Source of the DNA: Chloroflexota bacterium
GTDB taxonomy: Bacteria > Chloroflexota > Dehalococcoidia > Bin125
Reading direction: 5' to 3'
DNA length: 64,000 nucleotides
NCBI GenBank assembly: GCA_028875225.1
Contig: JAPPFB010000002.1
Location: forward strand, 124,001 to 188,000
Under the pieces are notes generated by a model. It did not search any database, had not been told where the DNA came from, and saw nothing but the letters and a program-made list of their open reading frames with translations. The translations under genes and the position numbers were made by a program. Below, piece by piece: positions 44,175 through 52,464 of the stretch (its first letter is position 1; every line of letters starts with the position of its first letter).

Positions 44175-44933
44175 TCAGAGGTCCAGGACCGCACCGTCGT
44201 ACGCGACCAACACGCTGCAGCTCAGGAGTTGTCTGGCCGCCTGGGCGGCGAGCTCCTTGTCGGCGTCATGCCAGAAGTGAGTCAACATCAGGCGCCGGAC
44301 GGCGGCCTTCCGCGCCAGTTCGGCTGCTTGCGTCGCGGTCAGATGGCCCTGCACGGGACCGTCTTCCGGCTCATCCAGGGTCGCCTCGGCGAGCAGCAGA
44401 TCGGAGCCCATGGCGAGGTCGCAGACTGCCGGTGAGGGCGCCGTGTCGCCGGTGTAGGTCAGGCTTGCCGAGCCGTCGATCCGGATCGCCCATCCCGGGA
44501 TGTAGTGGACGCCGCCGACCAGGCGCGCGCGCAGGCCGGCGGCCAACTCGTAGGTTTCGCCGGCCTGATACTCACGGACCTGCCAGACGGTATCGAAAAA
44601 ATCATCGGGGAAGCTGACGGCGGCCAGGTACCGCGACAGCGCCTCGCGGCCGCCCGGAGGCAGATGCAGGCAACTCCGAGGCGAGGGCAGCCCGTTCATG
44701 TCCTTGGTGACTGCGAAGCGCAGGGGCAACAGATCGATAAAGTGATCTGCGTGCATGTGGGAAACAAACACGTGGTCAACTTCGGCGGCAGACATCATGT
44801 CGACCAGGGAACTGGCCACGCCATGACCGCAGTCCAGAAGAATCCGAACGCCCGCGTCCTCGATCAGGTAGCCGGAACTGTTACCGCCTCCTCCGGCACA
44901 CGCCGCCCCGGAACCAAGAACTGTCAGTCGCAT
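44175..44933 (-). CDS. MBL-fold metal-dependent hydrolase (RNase Z-like)
   Basis: 252 residues. The N-terminus LTVLGSGAACAGGGGNSSGY and the metal motif SHMHADHFIDLLPL are typical of the RNase Z/ElaC-like MBL branch. Later ligands lie in YTGDTAPS, VQGHLTATQAAELA and LTHFWHDAD. It lacks the exosite arm expected for tRNA-processing RNase Z, so another phosphodiester or ester substrate is as likely. It diverges from the small Cys-rich gene at 45065. Confidence 0.86.
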   Translation of the reverse strand: MRLTVLGSGAACAGGGGNSSGYLIEDAGVRILLDCGHGVASSLVDMMSAAEVDHVFVSHMHADHFIDLLPLRFAVTKDMNGLPSPRSCLHLPPGGREALSRYLAAVSFPDDFFDTVWQVREYQAGETYELAAGLRARLVGGVHYIPGWAIRIDGSASLTYTGDTAPSPAVCDLAMGSDLLLAEATLDEPEDGPVQGHLTATQAAELARKAAVRRLMLTHFWHDADKELAAQAARQLLSCSVLVAYDGAVLDL

Positions 44934-45064
44934 GCTGATTCAGACTCTGATCCATGGCGCACCGCGTGCGACGGCGGCCTGGTGCGCGATTACCGAACGT
45001 TCCGTCAATGCTATGCAGGCAGATCACACGGATTCAATCAATTTCGTCTCAGAGAGCGCTACCG

Positions 45065-45268
45065 GTGACACTCTCTCGGGCCGATCCAGGGCTCTGCGCC
45101 GGATGTCGATTCGCCCGGCTGGTGCCAACCCGGCGAGGCTCCACCTTCCTGCGTTGCGGCCTAGCAGACGAAGACCAGCGCTACCCCAGGTATCCGAACC
45201 TGCCGGTGCGGCGCTGCGAGGGGTTCGAGCCCACCGCCGACCAGTCGACGGACACCTCGGCCTTATGA
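45065..45268 (+). CDS. Small Cys-motif protein of unknown function
   Basis: 67 residues from a GTG at 45065. Cys pattern: GLCAGCRFARL, TFLRCGLADED, then YPNLPVRRCEGF. The pattern CxxC, RGSxFxxC and YPxLPVxxC recalls a widespread uncharacterised family of short Cys proteins, probably a single metal site. It ends 28 nt before the AI-2E-type permease gene. The upstream frame has no conserved sequence. Confidence 0.6.
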   Translation: MTLSRADPGLCAGCRFARLVPTRRGSTFLRCGLADEDQRYPRYPNLPVRRCEGFEPTADQSTDTSAL

Positions 45269-45296
45269 TTGGCGCACGGGCGGCCCATATTCGGTT

Positions 45297-46400
45297 GTGC
45301 TTTTGATGAGTTCATTCGCGCCGCGCTGGCTACAGAGTGTCTCCGAACTGGCCCTGCGAGCGGTCGTCGTGGCGGGATTCCTGATCCTGCTGGGTTTGGC
45401 GATCGACCGACTGCGATTGATCTTCCTGCCGGTGCTGGCGGCGCTGATCCTCTCGGCCGCGCTGCTGCCCGCGAAACACCTGCTGACGCGCCGCGGGATC
45501 AACAACGCGGTCGCCGCGATTGCGGTGGTGATCAGCGGGCTGGCGGTGCTGGGATTGATCGGATACTTCACGATCACCACGCTCACGTCCGAGTTCGCCG
45601 AACTTGAAGTCGATATCGAGGCGGGATTCACCGAGGTGCTGCAGTCGATCGGCGACTGGGCCGGGGTCTCGGATGAAGAGATCGACGAGGCGATCGACGA
45701 TGTGCTCGAAGGCGCCCGCGGCAATGCCGACACGATCGCCGGCGGGGTCTTTTCCGGGGTCCGCCTGGCCGCCGAACTGCTGGCCGGGATCATCCTCTTG
45801 GCCGTGCTGACATTTCTGCTGGTCAAGGACGCCGAGTCGATGCAACGCGGCATCGCCAGGCGACTGTCCGGTCATCATCGGCACGATTTCCTGGTGCTGT
45901 CGTCGGGGCTCTTCGACACCCTGGGCAAGTACATCCGCGGCGTCACGATCGTGGCCTTCATGGACGCATTGCTGATCGGCATCGGTCTGGTGATCATCGG
46001 GATCCCCTTCGCGTTGCCGCTGGCCGTGCTGACTTTCTTCGGAGCGTTCATCCCCGTATTGGGCGCGGTCCTGGCGGGACTGGCCGCGTTCCTGATCGCG
46101 CTGGCGACCGAGGGCGTCACGGCGGCGCTGATCGTGGGCGGACTGGTGCTCGCGGTGCAGCAGATTGAAGGCAACGTCATGGCGCCGTTCATTCTGGGGC
46201 GTTCGATTTCGCTGCACCCGATGCTGGTGATCCTGGCTGTTGCCACCGGCGGCGCGCTCTGGGGCATCCTGGGCGCGTTCGTCGCCGTGCCGCTGACGGC
46301 GATCGCTGTGTCATTGCTCGACTTCTACACCGGGACCGGACGGTACGCCTCCCGCAGGCGCCCGCTGAGCGAGAGCGCCGGCCCGGCGCCCGAGAGTTAG
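45297..46400 (+). CDS. AI-2E-family transporter (UPF0118 permease)
   Basis: 367 residues with a GTG start; an ATG 9 nt later is also possible. About eight helices are expected. LLGLAIDRLRLIFLPVLAAL near the start and YIRGVTIVAFMDALLIGIGL in the second half mark the TqsA/YdiK family. IEGNVMAPFILGRSISLHP is the family signature near the C-terminus. Members export or import small molecules, and some are Na+/H+ antiporters. The substrate is unknown here. Confidence 0.9.
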   Translation: MLLMSSFAPRWLQSVSELALRAVVVAGFLILLGLAIDRLRLIFLPVLAALILSAALLPAKHLLTRRGINNAVAAIAVVISGLAVLGLIGYFTITTLTSEFAELEVDIEAGFTEVLQSIGDWAGVSDEEIDEAIDDVLEGARGNADTIAGGVFSGVRLAAELLAGIILLAVLTFLLVKDAESMQRGIARRLSGHHRHDFLVLSSGLFDTLGKYIRGVTIVAFMDALLIGIGLVIIGIPFALPLAVLTFFGAFIPVLGAVLAGLAAFLIALATEGVTAALIVGGLVLAVQQIEGNVMAPFILGRSISLHPMLVILAVATGGALWGILGAFVAVPLTAIAVSLLDFYTGTGRYASRRRPLSESAGPAPES

Positions 46401-46417
46401 CGGACCGGCTACCCCGG

Positions 46418-47440
46418 TTACGCCAACAGGAACAGCAACGCGCTCGCCCCGCCATATCCGCCAACCAGCAGCGCCCCTTCCGGCGTCCACAGGTTCCCGA
46501 CCCGCTTTCTTGGTCTGGTCATGATCCCGACGATCACGACCATGGTCATCAGCAGCGCGATCATGCCGGAGATGATGTGCACCGTCGACACCGCCGACCA
46601 CACGGCTCCGTCGGTAAAGGCGATGTCGTCGAAGAACAGCACGATGCCCATGTTGAAGACGTTGCTGCCGAGGACGTTGGTGATCGCGAGGTCGGGCGCG
46701 TTCAGGCGCAACGCCGCGAACGACGTGCCGATCTCGGGCAGCGAGGTGCTGATCGCCAGGAACTGGGTGCCGACGAAACTCTCCGCCCAGTGCATCGTTT
46801 CGGCGATCTGTTCGCCGACATCGGCCAGCCAGACGGCGGACGCGACGACGACAGCGGCGGAGATCGCGTAGATCGTCAGGGCTCTGGACAGCGACTGGCG
46901 GCGGACGTCGGGTTTGGCCTGTTCTTCGGGCTCGTCAACGCCGGGCGCATCCTGGGTCTGCTGGGAATGGCGATAGATCAGGTACATGGCGGCGACGAAG
47001 CCGAGCATCAGCAGGATCGTGAACGGGCTGAGGTACCAGTCGTCGGTGAGGTCGGTCTCGCTGTAGATGAAGATGGCCAGTGTCGCCAGACCGATCAATC
47101 CGGCGCCCAGCGCTCCAACCATCACCGAGGTGCGGGTCACCGCGTTCAGCACCGGGCCGTTCTGCCAGTAGAGATCGGCGAGGCCGATGATCATCAGGTT
47201 GAAGAGATTGCTGCCGAAGGCGTCGCCGATCGCCAGGTCGGGCGCGTCGAGCCAGGCGATCGAGCTGATCCCGGTGGCCAACTCGGGCAGCGATGTGGCG
47301 GTCGCCAGCATCACCACGCCGATGAACGAACGGCCCAGCCCGGTGCGATCGGCCACGGTGTCGGCGGAGCTGGCGAGGAAGTGGGCCGCAAGCAGGATCA
47401 GCACGGCGGAGGCGACGAACTGAAGCCAGAGCACTGCCAT
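46418..47440 (-). CDS. Sodium/calcium exchanger-type antiporter (YrbG family)
   Basis: 340 residues from the ATG at 47438-47440; the frame extends upstream into repeat sequence. Two alpha repeats are visible: ATSLPELATGISSIAW with AIGDAFGSNLFNLMI, and STSLPEIGTSFAAL with AITNVLGSNVFNMGI. These are the ion-binding repeats of the CaCA superfamily. A charged cytoplasmic loop (about residues 165-185) separates the halves. It converges on the permease gene. Confidence 0.92.
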   Translation of the reverse strand: MAVLWLQFVASAVLILLAAHFLASSADTVADRTGLGRSFIGVVMLATATSLPELATGISSIAWLDAPDLAIGDAFGSNLFNLMIIGLADLYWQNGPVLNAVTRTSVMVGALGAGLIGLATLAIFIYSETDLTDDWYLSPFTILLMLGFVAAMYLIYRHSQQTQDAPGVDEPEEQAKPDVRRQSLSRALTIYAISAAVVVASAVWLADVGEQIAETMHWAESFVGTQFLAISTSLPEIGTSFAALRLNAPDLAITNVLGSNVFNMGIVLFFDDIAFTDGAVWSAVSTVHIISGMIALLMTMVVIVGIMTRPRKRVGNLWTPEGALLVGGYGGASALLFLLA

Positions 47441-47468
47441 CGGCGTCGGTCCTGCCCTCTCCCGACCC

Positions 47469-47481
47469 TCTCCTGAGGAGA
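47469..47481. repeat. Short CT-rich palindrome beside family B copy 3
   Basis: TCTCC, 3-nt loop, GGAGA. One of two CT-rich hairpins flanking the family B pair; the other is at 47595. Confidence 0.35.
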
Positions 47482-47505
47482 TTTGCGTGTCAACCAACCC
47501 AGGTC

Positions 47506-47570
47506 GGCCCCGCGCAGGCGGGGCCCTGCGGAGCTTATCCGCCCGCGGCACCCCCACCTTCGCGGGGGCG
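47506..47570. repeat. Dispersed hairpin pair, family B (copy 3)
   Basis: GGCCCCGC/GCGGGGCC with loop gcag (47506-47525), then a decayed second hairpin with right arm GCGGGGGCG (47562-47570) and a left arm carrying two G-to-A changes. Centres are 44 nt apart. The same ACCAA-type left flank as copy 2 is present. Confidence 0.65.
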
Positions 47571-47594
47571 ACATCTCTTTGAGACTATGCGCAA

Positions 47595-47610
47595 CTCTCC
47601 TGGGGGAGAG
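47595..47610. repeat. CT-rich hairpin, family C (copy 3)
   Basis: CTCTCC, loop tggg, GGAGAG. It lies just past the end of the enoyl-CoA hydratase gene, so it might act as a weak transcript end, but there is no T-tract. Confidence 0.4.
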
Positions 47611-47637
47611 GGATCTGCGCCCCGCGCAGCTACGTCC

Positions 47638-48561
47638 CTAGTCCCAACTGGGCTTGGACGGCGCCGCCGCGCCTCGCATCAGCTCGCGGTCGTGAGGCGC
47701 GTTGGCGCGGGCGCCGCGGAAGTCGCGGAACGGGCCGTCGCGCCACTCAAGAGCGGACTTGAGGCCGTCGCGCTGCACGCGCTCGCCCCACTCGCCGGCC
47801 TCGGGGCGGTGCTTGGACATCGCCTCGACGTCGGTGCCGGAGATCATGGCGGTCTTGTAGCCCTGGATCTCGTAGGCGCGGTTGACCGAGCGCTTGGAGT
47901 ACATCAGCAGGTGGTTGTCAATGTGGCCCATGCGCTGGGCGAACTCCATGGTGAACTCGTCCAGGTCGTCGGCCGGGAGCGCGTAGTTGGCCCAGCCCCA
48001 GCGGTACATGTCGGCGCCCGAGTGCGGGTCGCCGAGGTAGGCGAACTCGCGCGCCTTGGCCTGGGGCAGATGCCAGGGCGCCCACATGGCGTCCATGGTG
48101 CCCATCGCGCGGACCGGCGGGTAGCCGACCTGGCAGTCCTCGGCGATGATCCGCAGGTCGCAGGCCGAGGCCAGCTCGGTCGCGCCGGCCAGGCAGTAGC
48201 CGTGGATCTGTCCGATCACCGGCTTGGCCAGCTCCCAGATGATGAAGTTGCCCATCACGGCGTGCCGCGACCAGTCGTAGTGCTGGGGGTGCGTCGTACC
48301 GGTGTCGGGCAGGCCGGTCCACTGATTCGTGTGCGGATGATCAGGGTCGGGCGATGGCTGGAGGTCGTAGCCGGCCGAGAAGGCGCGCCCGGCGCCCTTG
48401 ATGATGATCACGCCGATCGAGGAGTCGGCCTCGGCCGCCTTGAGGGCGTGGAACATTTCGCCGCGCAATTCGTTGGAGAGCGCGTTGAGTTTCTCGGGCC
48501 GGTTGAGGGTCACGGTCGCGACGCGGCCGTCGGTGTCGTAGAGGATGTTGTCGTAGGTCAT
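47638..48561 (-). CDS. Enoyl-CoA hydratase/isomerase family protein
   Basis: 307 residues, longer than the usual 260. The crotonase fold opens with VATVTLNRPEKLNALSNEL. The oxyanion segments are GRAFSAGYDLQ and IHGYCLAGATELASACDLRI. An unusual insert (PDPDHPHTNQWTGLPDTG) follows the first oxyanion motif. The usual second catalytic Glu is not obvious, since GTMDAMWAP stands where the G-x-x-P-x-x-G segment falls, so the reaction is open. It may hydrate an acyl-CoA or perform another crotonase reaction. Confidence 0.88.
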   Translation of the reverse strand: MTYDNILYDTDGRVATVTLNRPEKLNALSNELRGEMFHALKAAEADSSIGVIIIKGAGRAFSAGYDLQPSPDPDHPHTNQWTGLPDTGTTHPQHYDWSRHAVMGNFIIWELAKPVIGQIHGYCLAGATELASACDLRIIAEDCQVGYPPVRAMGTMDAMWAPWHLPQAKAREFAYLGDPHSGADMYRWGWANYALPADDLDEFTMEFAQRMGHIDNHLLMYSKRSVNRAYEIQGYKTAMISGTDVEAMSKHRPEAGEWGERVQRDGLKSALEWRDGPFRDFRGARANAPHDRELMRGAAAPSKPSWD

Positions 48562-48680
48562 CGGGTGGTCCTTCGAGGTGCAGGGAAATCGGAAACGAGT
48601 ATAGGCGCGGATTGGCGGGCGAAATTCGGGGCCAATGGGTTAGAAATGCACAGTTTTGCAGGGAATGCTGAGGATTTCCG

Positions 48681-48740
48681 TCCAAATCCGTCCAGATTTG
48701 TCCAGATCTGTCTGGTTGAGTCCGGATGGTTCCAGGAACC
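48681..48740. repeat. Six degenerate 10-bp tandem units
   Basis: Six consecutive decamers each begin TCC or TCT: tccaaatccg, tccagatttg, tccagatctg, tctggttgag, tccggatggt, tccaggaacc. Two more units with GTCC spacing of 10 lie at 48761-48780. A period of 10 bp equals about one helical turn and is not a codon multiple. It lies upstream of the enoyl-CoA hydratase gene. The gap 48562-48887 holds no gene. Confidence 0.55.
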
Positions 48741-48841
48741 AACAGGGTGATTCTGCAGTTGTCCAGGTGAGTCCATGATGTGTTCAGAGTTCATGTCAGG
48801 CTCGGTTGCCGTCTGGTTGGCTGGTTGAGGCGGTCGATCTT

Positions 48842-48861
48842 ACCAGCACACATGTGTTGGT
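48842..48861. terminator. Imperfect hairpin after the nuclease-fold gene
   Basis: ACCAGCACA, 2 nt, TGTGTTGGT: 8 of 9 Watson-Crick pairs plus a G-T wobble. It lies 27 nt past the stop of the gene at 48888. No T-tract follows, so it may equally be an operator. Confidence 0.25.
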
Positions 48862-48887
48862 GATGGCGCAAGAGACAAGTGGAGCGC

Positions 48888-49655
48888 TCAAGGCACGTCA
48901 ATCAGGATGCGGCAGTGATCGGAGGGACCCCAATAGGCATCGGAGTCCTCGCAGGGATCATTCAGGGCGGTCACGATGACACGATCGGCAAGCTCCGCGC
49001 TGACAAAGACGTGGTTGAGGCGTCGATGGGCAGACTCCGGGGTTTCGCGCTGGTGCCGGTTCCGACCCACGACATGGATGTAGTTCGCACCACTTGGACC
49101 CGCCCAAGGGAGGCCAATCTCGGACATCCTGGCAAACATCTCGGGCGAGTAGTGCTCGTTCGTGGTCAGATCACCCGCCACGATGGTTGGCATTGCAGGA
49201 TCGTGGCCTTGTTTCTCAAGGGCAGTACGAACTCCTCCAATCAAGAGCGGCAGCGACTGGACTTGACCGTGTCCTGAGACGACACAGACCAGACAACACT
49301 GCTCGTCGGCTTTGCTCACTACCGCGACGCGATGCCAGCGACGGAAGATTCGGTCATGCTTGGGCGGCAAAGAGGGACTGGCCGCTTCGACCACCTCGTG
49401 GCGGTCGAGGCGTTCGATAGACCACCCGGCTCGGATGCCCAGCACTTCCTGGCGATACTGCTTGCGTTGCTCGCCAGGCTGGAGCTCCCACGTCTCGTAC
49501 GGGATGTTCCACTTGGCTGTATCCGCAACTCGCTTCGCGTCCAATGGAGGAACGCACGCCTCCCCGACGAACGCAAAGTCGAAATCCTGATGCCGGTTGA
49601 CCAGGAAACGCCAACTCTGCCTTTTGTTCTGCATGTTCCAGGCGACGATTCTCAT
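48888..49655 (-). CDS. Endonuclease/exonuclease/phosphatase-fold protein (copy A)
   Basis: 255 residues. EEP fold: MRIVAWNMQNKRQSW at the start, an acidic residue in FVGEAC, VAGDLTTNE where the family has GDxN, and WGPSDHCRILIDVP at the end. The catalytic Asn of GDxN is replaced by Thr, which may weaken metal-dependent hydrolysis. It is a tandem paralogue of the next gene, and both end in nearly the same sequence. The substrate (DNA, phosphoester or lipid) is unknown. Confidence 0.78.
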   Translation of the reverse strand: MRIVAWNMQNKRQSWRFLVNRHQDFDFAFVGEACVPPLDAKRVADTAKWNIPYETWELQPGEQRKQYRQEVLGIRAGWSIERLDRHEVVEAASPSLPPKHDRIFRRWHRVAVVSKADEQCCLVCVVSGHGQVQSLPLLIGGVRTALEKQGHDPAMPTIVAGDLTTNEHYSPEMFARMSEIGLPWAGPSGANYIHVVGRNRHQRETPESAHRRLNHVFVSAELADRVIVTALNDPCEDSDAYWGPSDHCRILIDVP

Positions 49656-49685
49656 CCGGACCTCGTTCGCGTTGCAAGGCGAAAC

Positions 49686-50477
49686 CTATCGTACGTCGAT
49701 GAGGATGCGGCAATGGTCGGAGGGGCCCCATTGGTGCGGATCGTTCAGCGCGCGCACGGTGACTTGTTCCGCGATGTTGCGGGTGGCGAATACGTAGTCA
49801 AGCTGTTGCGTTGCGTTGGCCGGCTCTCGCTCGGCGGGGAGGTAGAAGGTCAGCACATCTTCGGGGTGACGGGGTTCCTGGGCTTGCCGACCACCTTCCG
49901 GCGCGTCTGGGCCAACGCAGGGCAGGTCGAGCGAGTTCATCCGCGTGAAGATCGACGTGGACCGCCGCCAGGCATTGAGATCGCCGGCGGCGATCAGCCG
50001 CGTCCGTTTGCCGACCAGGCGCGAGAGGTCGGAGATCAGCCGATGCGCGGAGCCAACCCAGGCGTTGTGCGACGGACGTCCGGACTCTTCCGTCCAACCC
50101 TCAGCCGCCGCGTACATCGAGACCACGGTCAGCGGCAACCCATCGGACGGGGTCACGACCGCAGCAGCCAGCGTGCCCGGCCGGCTGACCGCCAGGTCGT
50201 GGTAGCCCGCATCGGGAATCGACTTTGCCTCAATCCACTGGACGTTCATATCCGATCGGCCCTTCAACACGACCACAGCCGCCTTCCAGCCGCGCTTGAC
50301 TCCGGTCCCGGCCGTGCTCCACGGTCCCGGATCCACTTCAATGAGATCAGCAATCGACTTCTGCGGACGGCGAGCCTCCTGCAATAGGGCCACGTCGATC
50401 TCCCGCGCCTCCAGCATCTCGACGACCACTTCCCACGGCGCTGTGCGACCGGCAATGTTCCAGCTGATGATCTTCAT
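49686..50477 (-). CDS. Endonuclease/exonuclease/phosphatase-fold protein (copy B)
   Basis: 263 residues. MKIISWNIAGRTAPWEVVVE, Glu in VALLQEARRP, IAAGDLNAWRRS (intact GDxN) and WGPSDHCRILIDVR are the EEP motifs, so the active site appears complete. It lies 30 nt upstream of copy A on the same strand and diverges from the enoyl-CoA hydratase at 50530. No signal peptide is seen. Confidence 0.83.
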   Translation of the reverse strand: MKIISWNIAGRTAPWEVVVEMLEAREIDVALLQEARRPQKSIADLIEVDPGPWSTAGTGVKRGWKAAVVVLKGRSDMNVQWIEAKSIPDAGYHDLAVSRPGTLAAAVVTPSDGLPLTVVSMYAAAEGWTEESGRPSHNAWVGSAHRLISDLSRLVGKRTRLIAAGDLNAWRRSTSIFTRMNSLDLPCVGPDAPEGGRQAQEPRHPEDVLTFYLPAEREPANATQQLDYVFATRNIAEQVTVRALNDPHQWGPSDHCRILIDVR

Positions 50478-50529
50478 CGCACCAGCGCTCCGCTAGATTG
50501 CTTGACGAGTCGAACGGCCGAGGAACATC

Positions 50530-51333
50530 ATGTCAGACCTCACGACCGATACCGCCACGTTTGAACTGTCCGAGCACATCGCCACCGTGACGCTGAATCG
50601 TCCCGAGGCGATGAATGCGCTTGACCCGGATCTGATTGCTTCGCTGGCGGATATCTGGGTTGAGATCCGGGATAACCCGGAGATCTGGGTGGGGATCGTG
50701 ACCGGCGCGGGCGAGCGGGCGTTCTGCGCCGGGGCCGATCTGAAGAAGACGATTCCCACGCGGCCGGGGGCGGAGAACGTGAACTGGCCGGTGTTTCAGC
50801 CGTCGCTGCGGCAGACGATCGACGGCGGGATGCAGATCTGGAAGCCGATGATCGCGGCCGTGAACGGGTACTGTCTTGCGGCCGGGCTGACGCTGCTGTC
50901 GGCCTGCGACCTGCGGATCGCGGCGGAGCACGCGCAGTTCGGGCTGCCCGAGGCGATTCGCGGGATTGTGCCGACGCTGGGCGCGACGCAGCGGCTGACG
51001 CGGCAGCTGCCGTGGTCGGCGGCGATGGAGCTGCTGCTGATGGGCGAACACATCGGCGCGCAGCGGGCCTACGAGATTGGCCTGGTCAACCGCGTTGTCG
51101 CGGCCGAAGAGGTGATGCCGACGGCTCGGGCCTGGGCGGAGAAGCTGACGGCCGGCGCGCCGCTGACCCAGCGGGCGATCAAGGAAGCGGCCGTGCGCGG
51201 GCTGTCGCTGCCGATCGACGAGGGGATCCGGATGGAGGAGTTGCTCTCGGCGCACATCCGCAAGACCGAGGACTTCAAGGAAGGCCCAAAGGCGTTCGCG
51301 GAGAAGCGTCCGCCGATCTACCGGGGGAACTAA
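50530..51333 (+). CDS. Enoyl-CoA hydratase/isomerase
   Basis: 267 residues, normal length. IATVTLNRPEAMNALDPDLI opens the crotonase fold. The oxyanion-hole motifs are ERAFCAGADLKK and VNGYCLAAGLTLLSACDLRI, and GLPEAIRGIVPTLGATQRL contains the usual first catalytic Glu position. A helical C-terminus follows. It would hydrate trans-2-enoyl-CoA or a related substrate. It shares the acyl-CoA theme with the dehydrogenase at 3597, though far from it. Confidence 0.92.
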   Translation: MSDLTTDTATFELSEHIATVTLNRPEAMNALDPDLIASLADIWVEIRDNPEIWVGIVTGAGERAFCAGADLKKTIPTRPGAENVNWPVFQPSLRQTIDGGMQIWKPMIAAVNGYCLAAGLTLLSACDLRIAAEHAQFGLPEAIRGIVPTLGATQRLTRQLPWSAAMELLLMGEHIGAQRAYEIGLVNRVVAAEEVMPTARAWAEKLTAGAPLTQRAIKEAAVRGLSLPIDEGIRMEELLSAHIRKTEDFKEGPKAFAEKRPPIYRGN

Positions 51334-51363
51334 GCTCAGAACGATGCACCAACCAAGATCGTC

Positions 51364-51451
51364 ATACCCGCGCTTGCCGCGGGTATCTCGCAGCTCCGGG
51401 CATCGACGCCAGCGTGCACCTCGGCGAGGTTGCCGCGGCGGAGCGCGGCAA
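51364..51451. repeat. Two-hairpin element, family A (copy 4)
   Basis: Left hairpin ATACCCGCG/CGCGGGTAT, loop cttgc (51364-51386). Right hairpin TTGCCGCG/CGCGGCAA, 6-nt loop (51430-51451). Centres are about 65 nt apart. It occupies the gap between the enoyl-CoA hydratase and the first of the twin oxidoreductases. Confidence 0.78.
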
Positions 51452-51482
51452 TGATGAGCAGCTACTTGCGAAAGGGCCAACC

Positions 51483-52430
51483 ATGACCATGCGAATGACG
51501 TTTGGGGCTCAGATTCCGGGGAATTCGACTGATTTTTCCCTGATGCGCGATGTGGCGCAGACGATGGACGCGACGCGATGGTCGTCGGCCTGGACGTACG
51601 ACCACTTTGTCCCGCCGCTGGTCTTCATGGACGAGACGCAGGATTCGCTCGAGGGCTGGATGACGCTGGCCGCGCTGGGCGAGGCGACTTCCAACCTGAT
51701 GCTGGGCACGCTGGTTTCGGGCGTGACCTATCGCAATCCCGGCCTGCTGGCCAAGATGACCGCCACCATGGATCACAACACCGGCGGACGCGCCATCCTC
51801 GGTCTGGGCGCGGCCTGGCACGAGCGCGAGCACGCCGCTTACGGCTGGGATTTCCCCGAGCTGAAGGAACGTTCCGATCGGCTGGAAGAGGCGACCGCCC
51901 TGATCCGCGCGCTGTTCCGCGCCAACGGACCGGTCCAGTTCGAAGGCAAGTACTATCGGCTCGATCACGCGCCGTTCGCTCCTCGCGTGCATCCCGACCA
52001 TCCCGGCGGAGCGATTGAGATCATGATCGGTGGCAACGGCGCTCGCCGAACCCTGCGCACGCTGGCTCGCTACGGCGACATCTGCAATGTCCGGGGCACG
52101 CCGGAAGAGGTCGCGCAGATGATCGGCGTGATTCGCGGCCACTGCGAGGACGCAGGACGCGATCCGTCCGAGATCACGCTGACCACCGTGATGCGTCCGG
52201 CGCTCGTCGACGAGCAGCACAAAATCGACCGTCTGCGGCAGGTGCACGGAGAGGGCATGTCGGACGAGCAACGTGAACGGCTGCCGATTGGCCCGGCCGA
52301 GCACCTGGTCAGCCTGTTCCAGGAGTACGAGGCGATCGGCATCACGGGATTCGTCTTCGAGTCGATTCCGAACAACCCGCGACTCTACGAGCAGTTCGAC
52401 GAGCTGGTGCTGAGCGCGTTCGACGACTGA
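51483..52430 (+). CDS. LLM-class flavin-dependent oxidoreductase (twin 1)
   Basis: 315 residues from the ATG at 51483; the frame extends into the repeat upstream but is not conserved there. Luciferase-like barrel motifs: MRMTFGAQIPGNSTDFSLMR, HNTGGRAILGLGAAWHEREH and GWDFPELKERSDRLEEATAL. Likely F420- or FMN-dependent; the substrate is unknown. The next gene is a close copy starting 34 nt later. Confidence 0.88.
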   Translation: MTMRMTFGAQIPGNSTDFSLMRDVAQTMDATRWSSAWTYDHFVPPLVFMDETQDSLEGWMTLAALGEATSNLMLGTLVSGVTYRNPGLLAKMTATMDHNTGGRAILGLGAAWHEREHAAYGWDFPELKERSDRLEEATALIRALFRANGPVQFEGKYYRLDHAPFAPRVHPDHPGGAIEIMIGGNGARRTLRTLARYGDICNVRGTPEEVAQMIGVIRGHCEDAGRDPSEITLTTVMRPALVDEQHKIDRLRQVHGEGMSDEQRERLPIGPAEHLVSLFQEYEAIGITGFVFESIPNNPRLYEQFDELVLSAFDD

Positions 52431-52464
52431 TCCGGTTCGGTCCAGTTCCAGGCGAGGTGCAACG

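Noticed and set aside
47441-47557. Upstream extension of the Na/Ca antiporter
   Set aside because: The added sequence is translated from repeat DNA and lacks a membrane helix or conservation.
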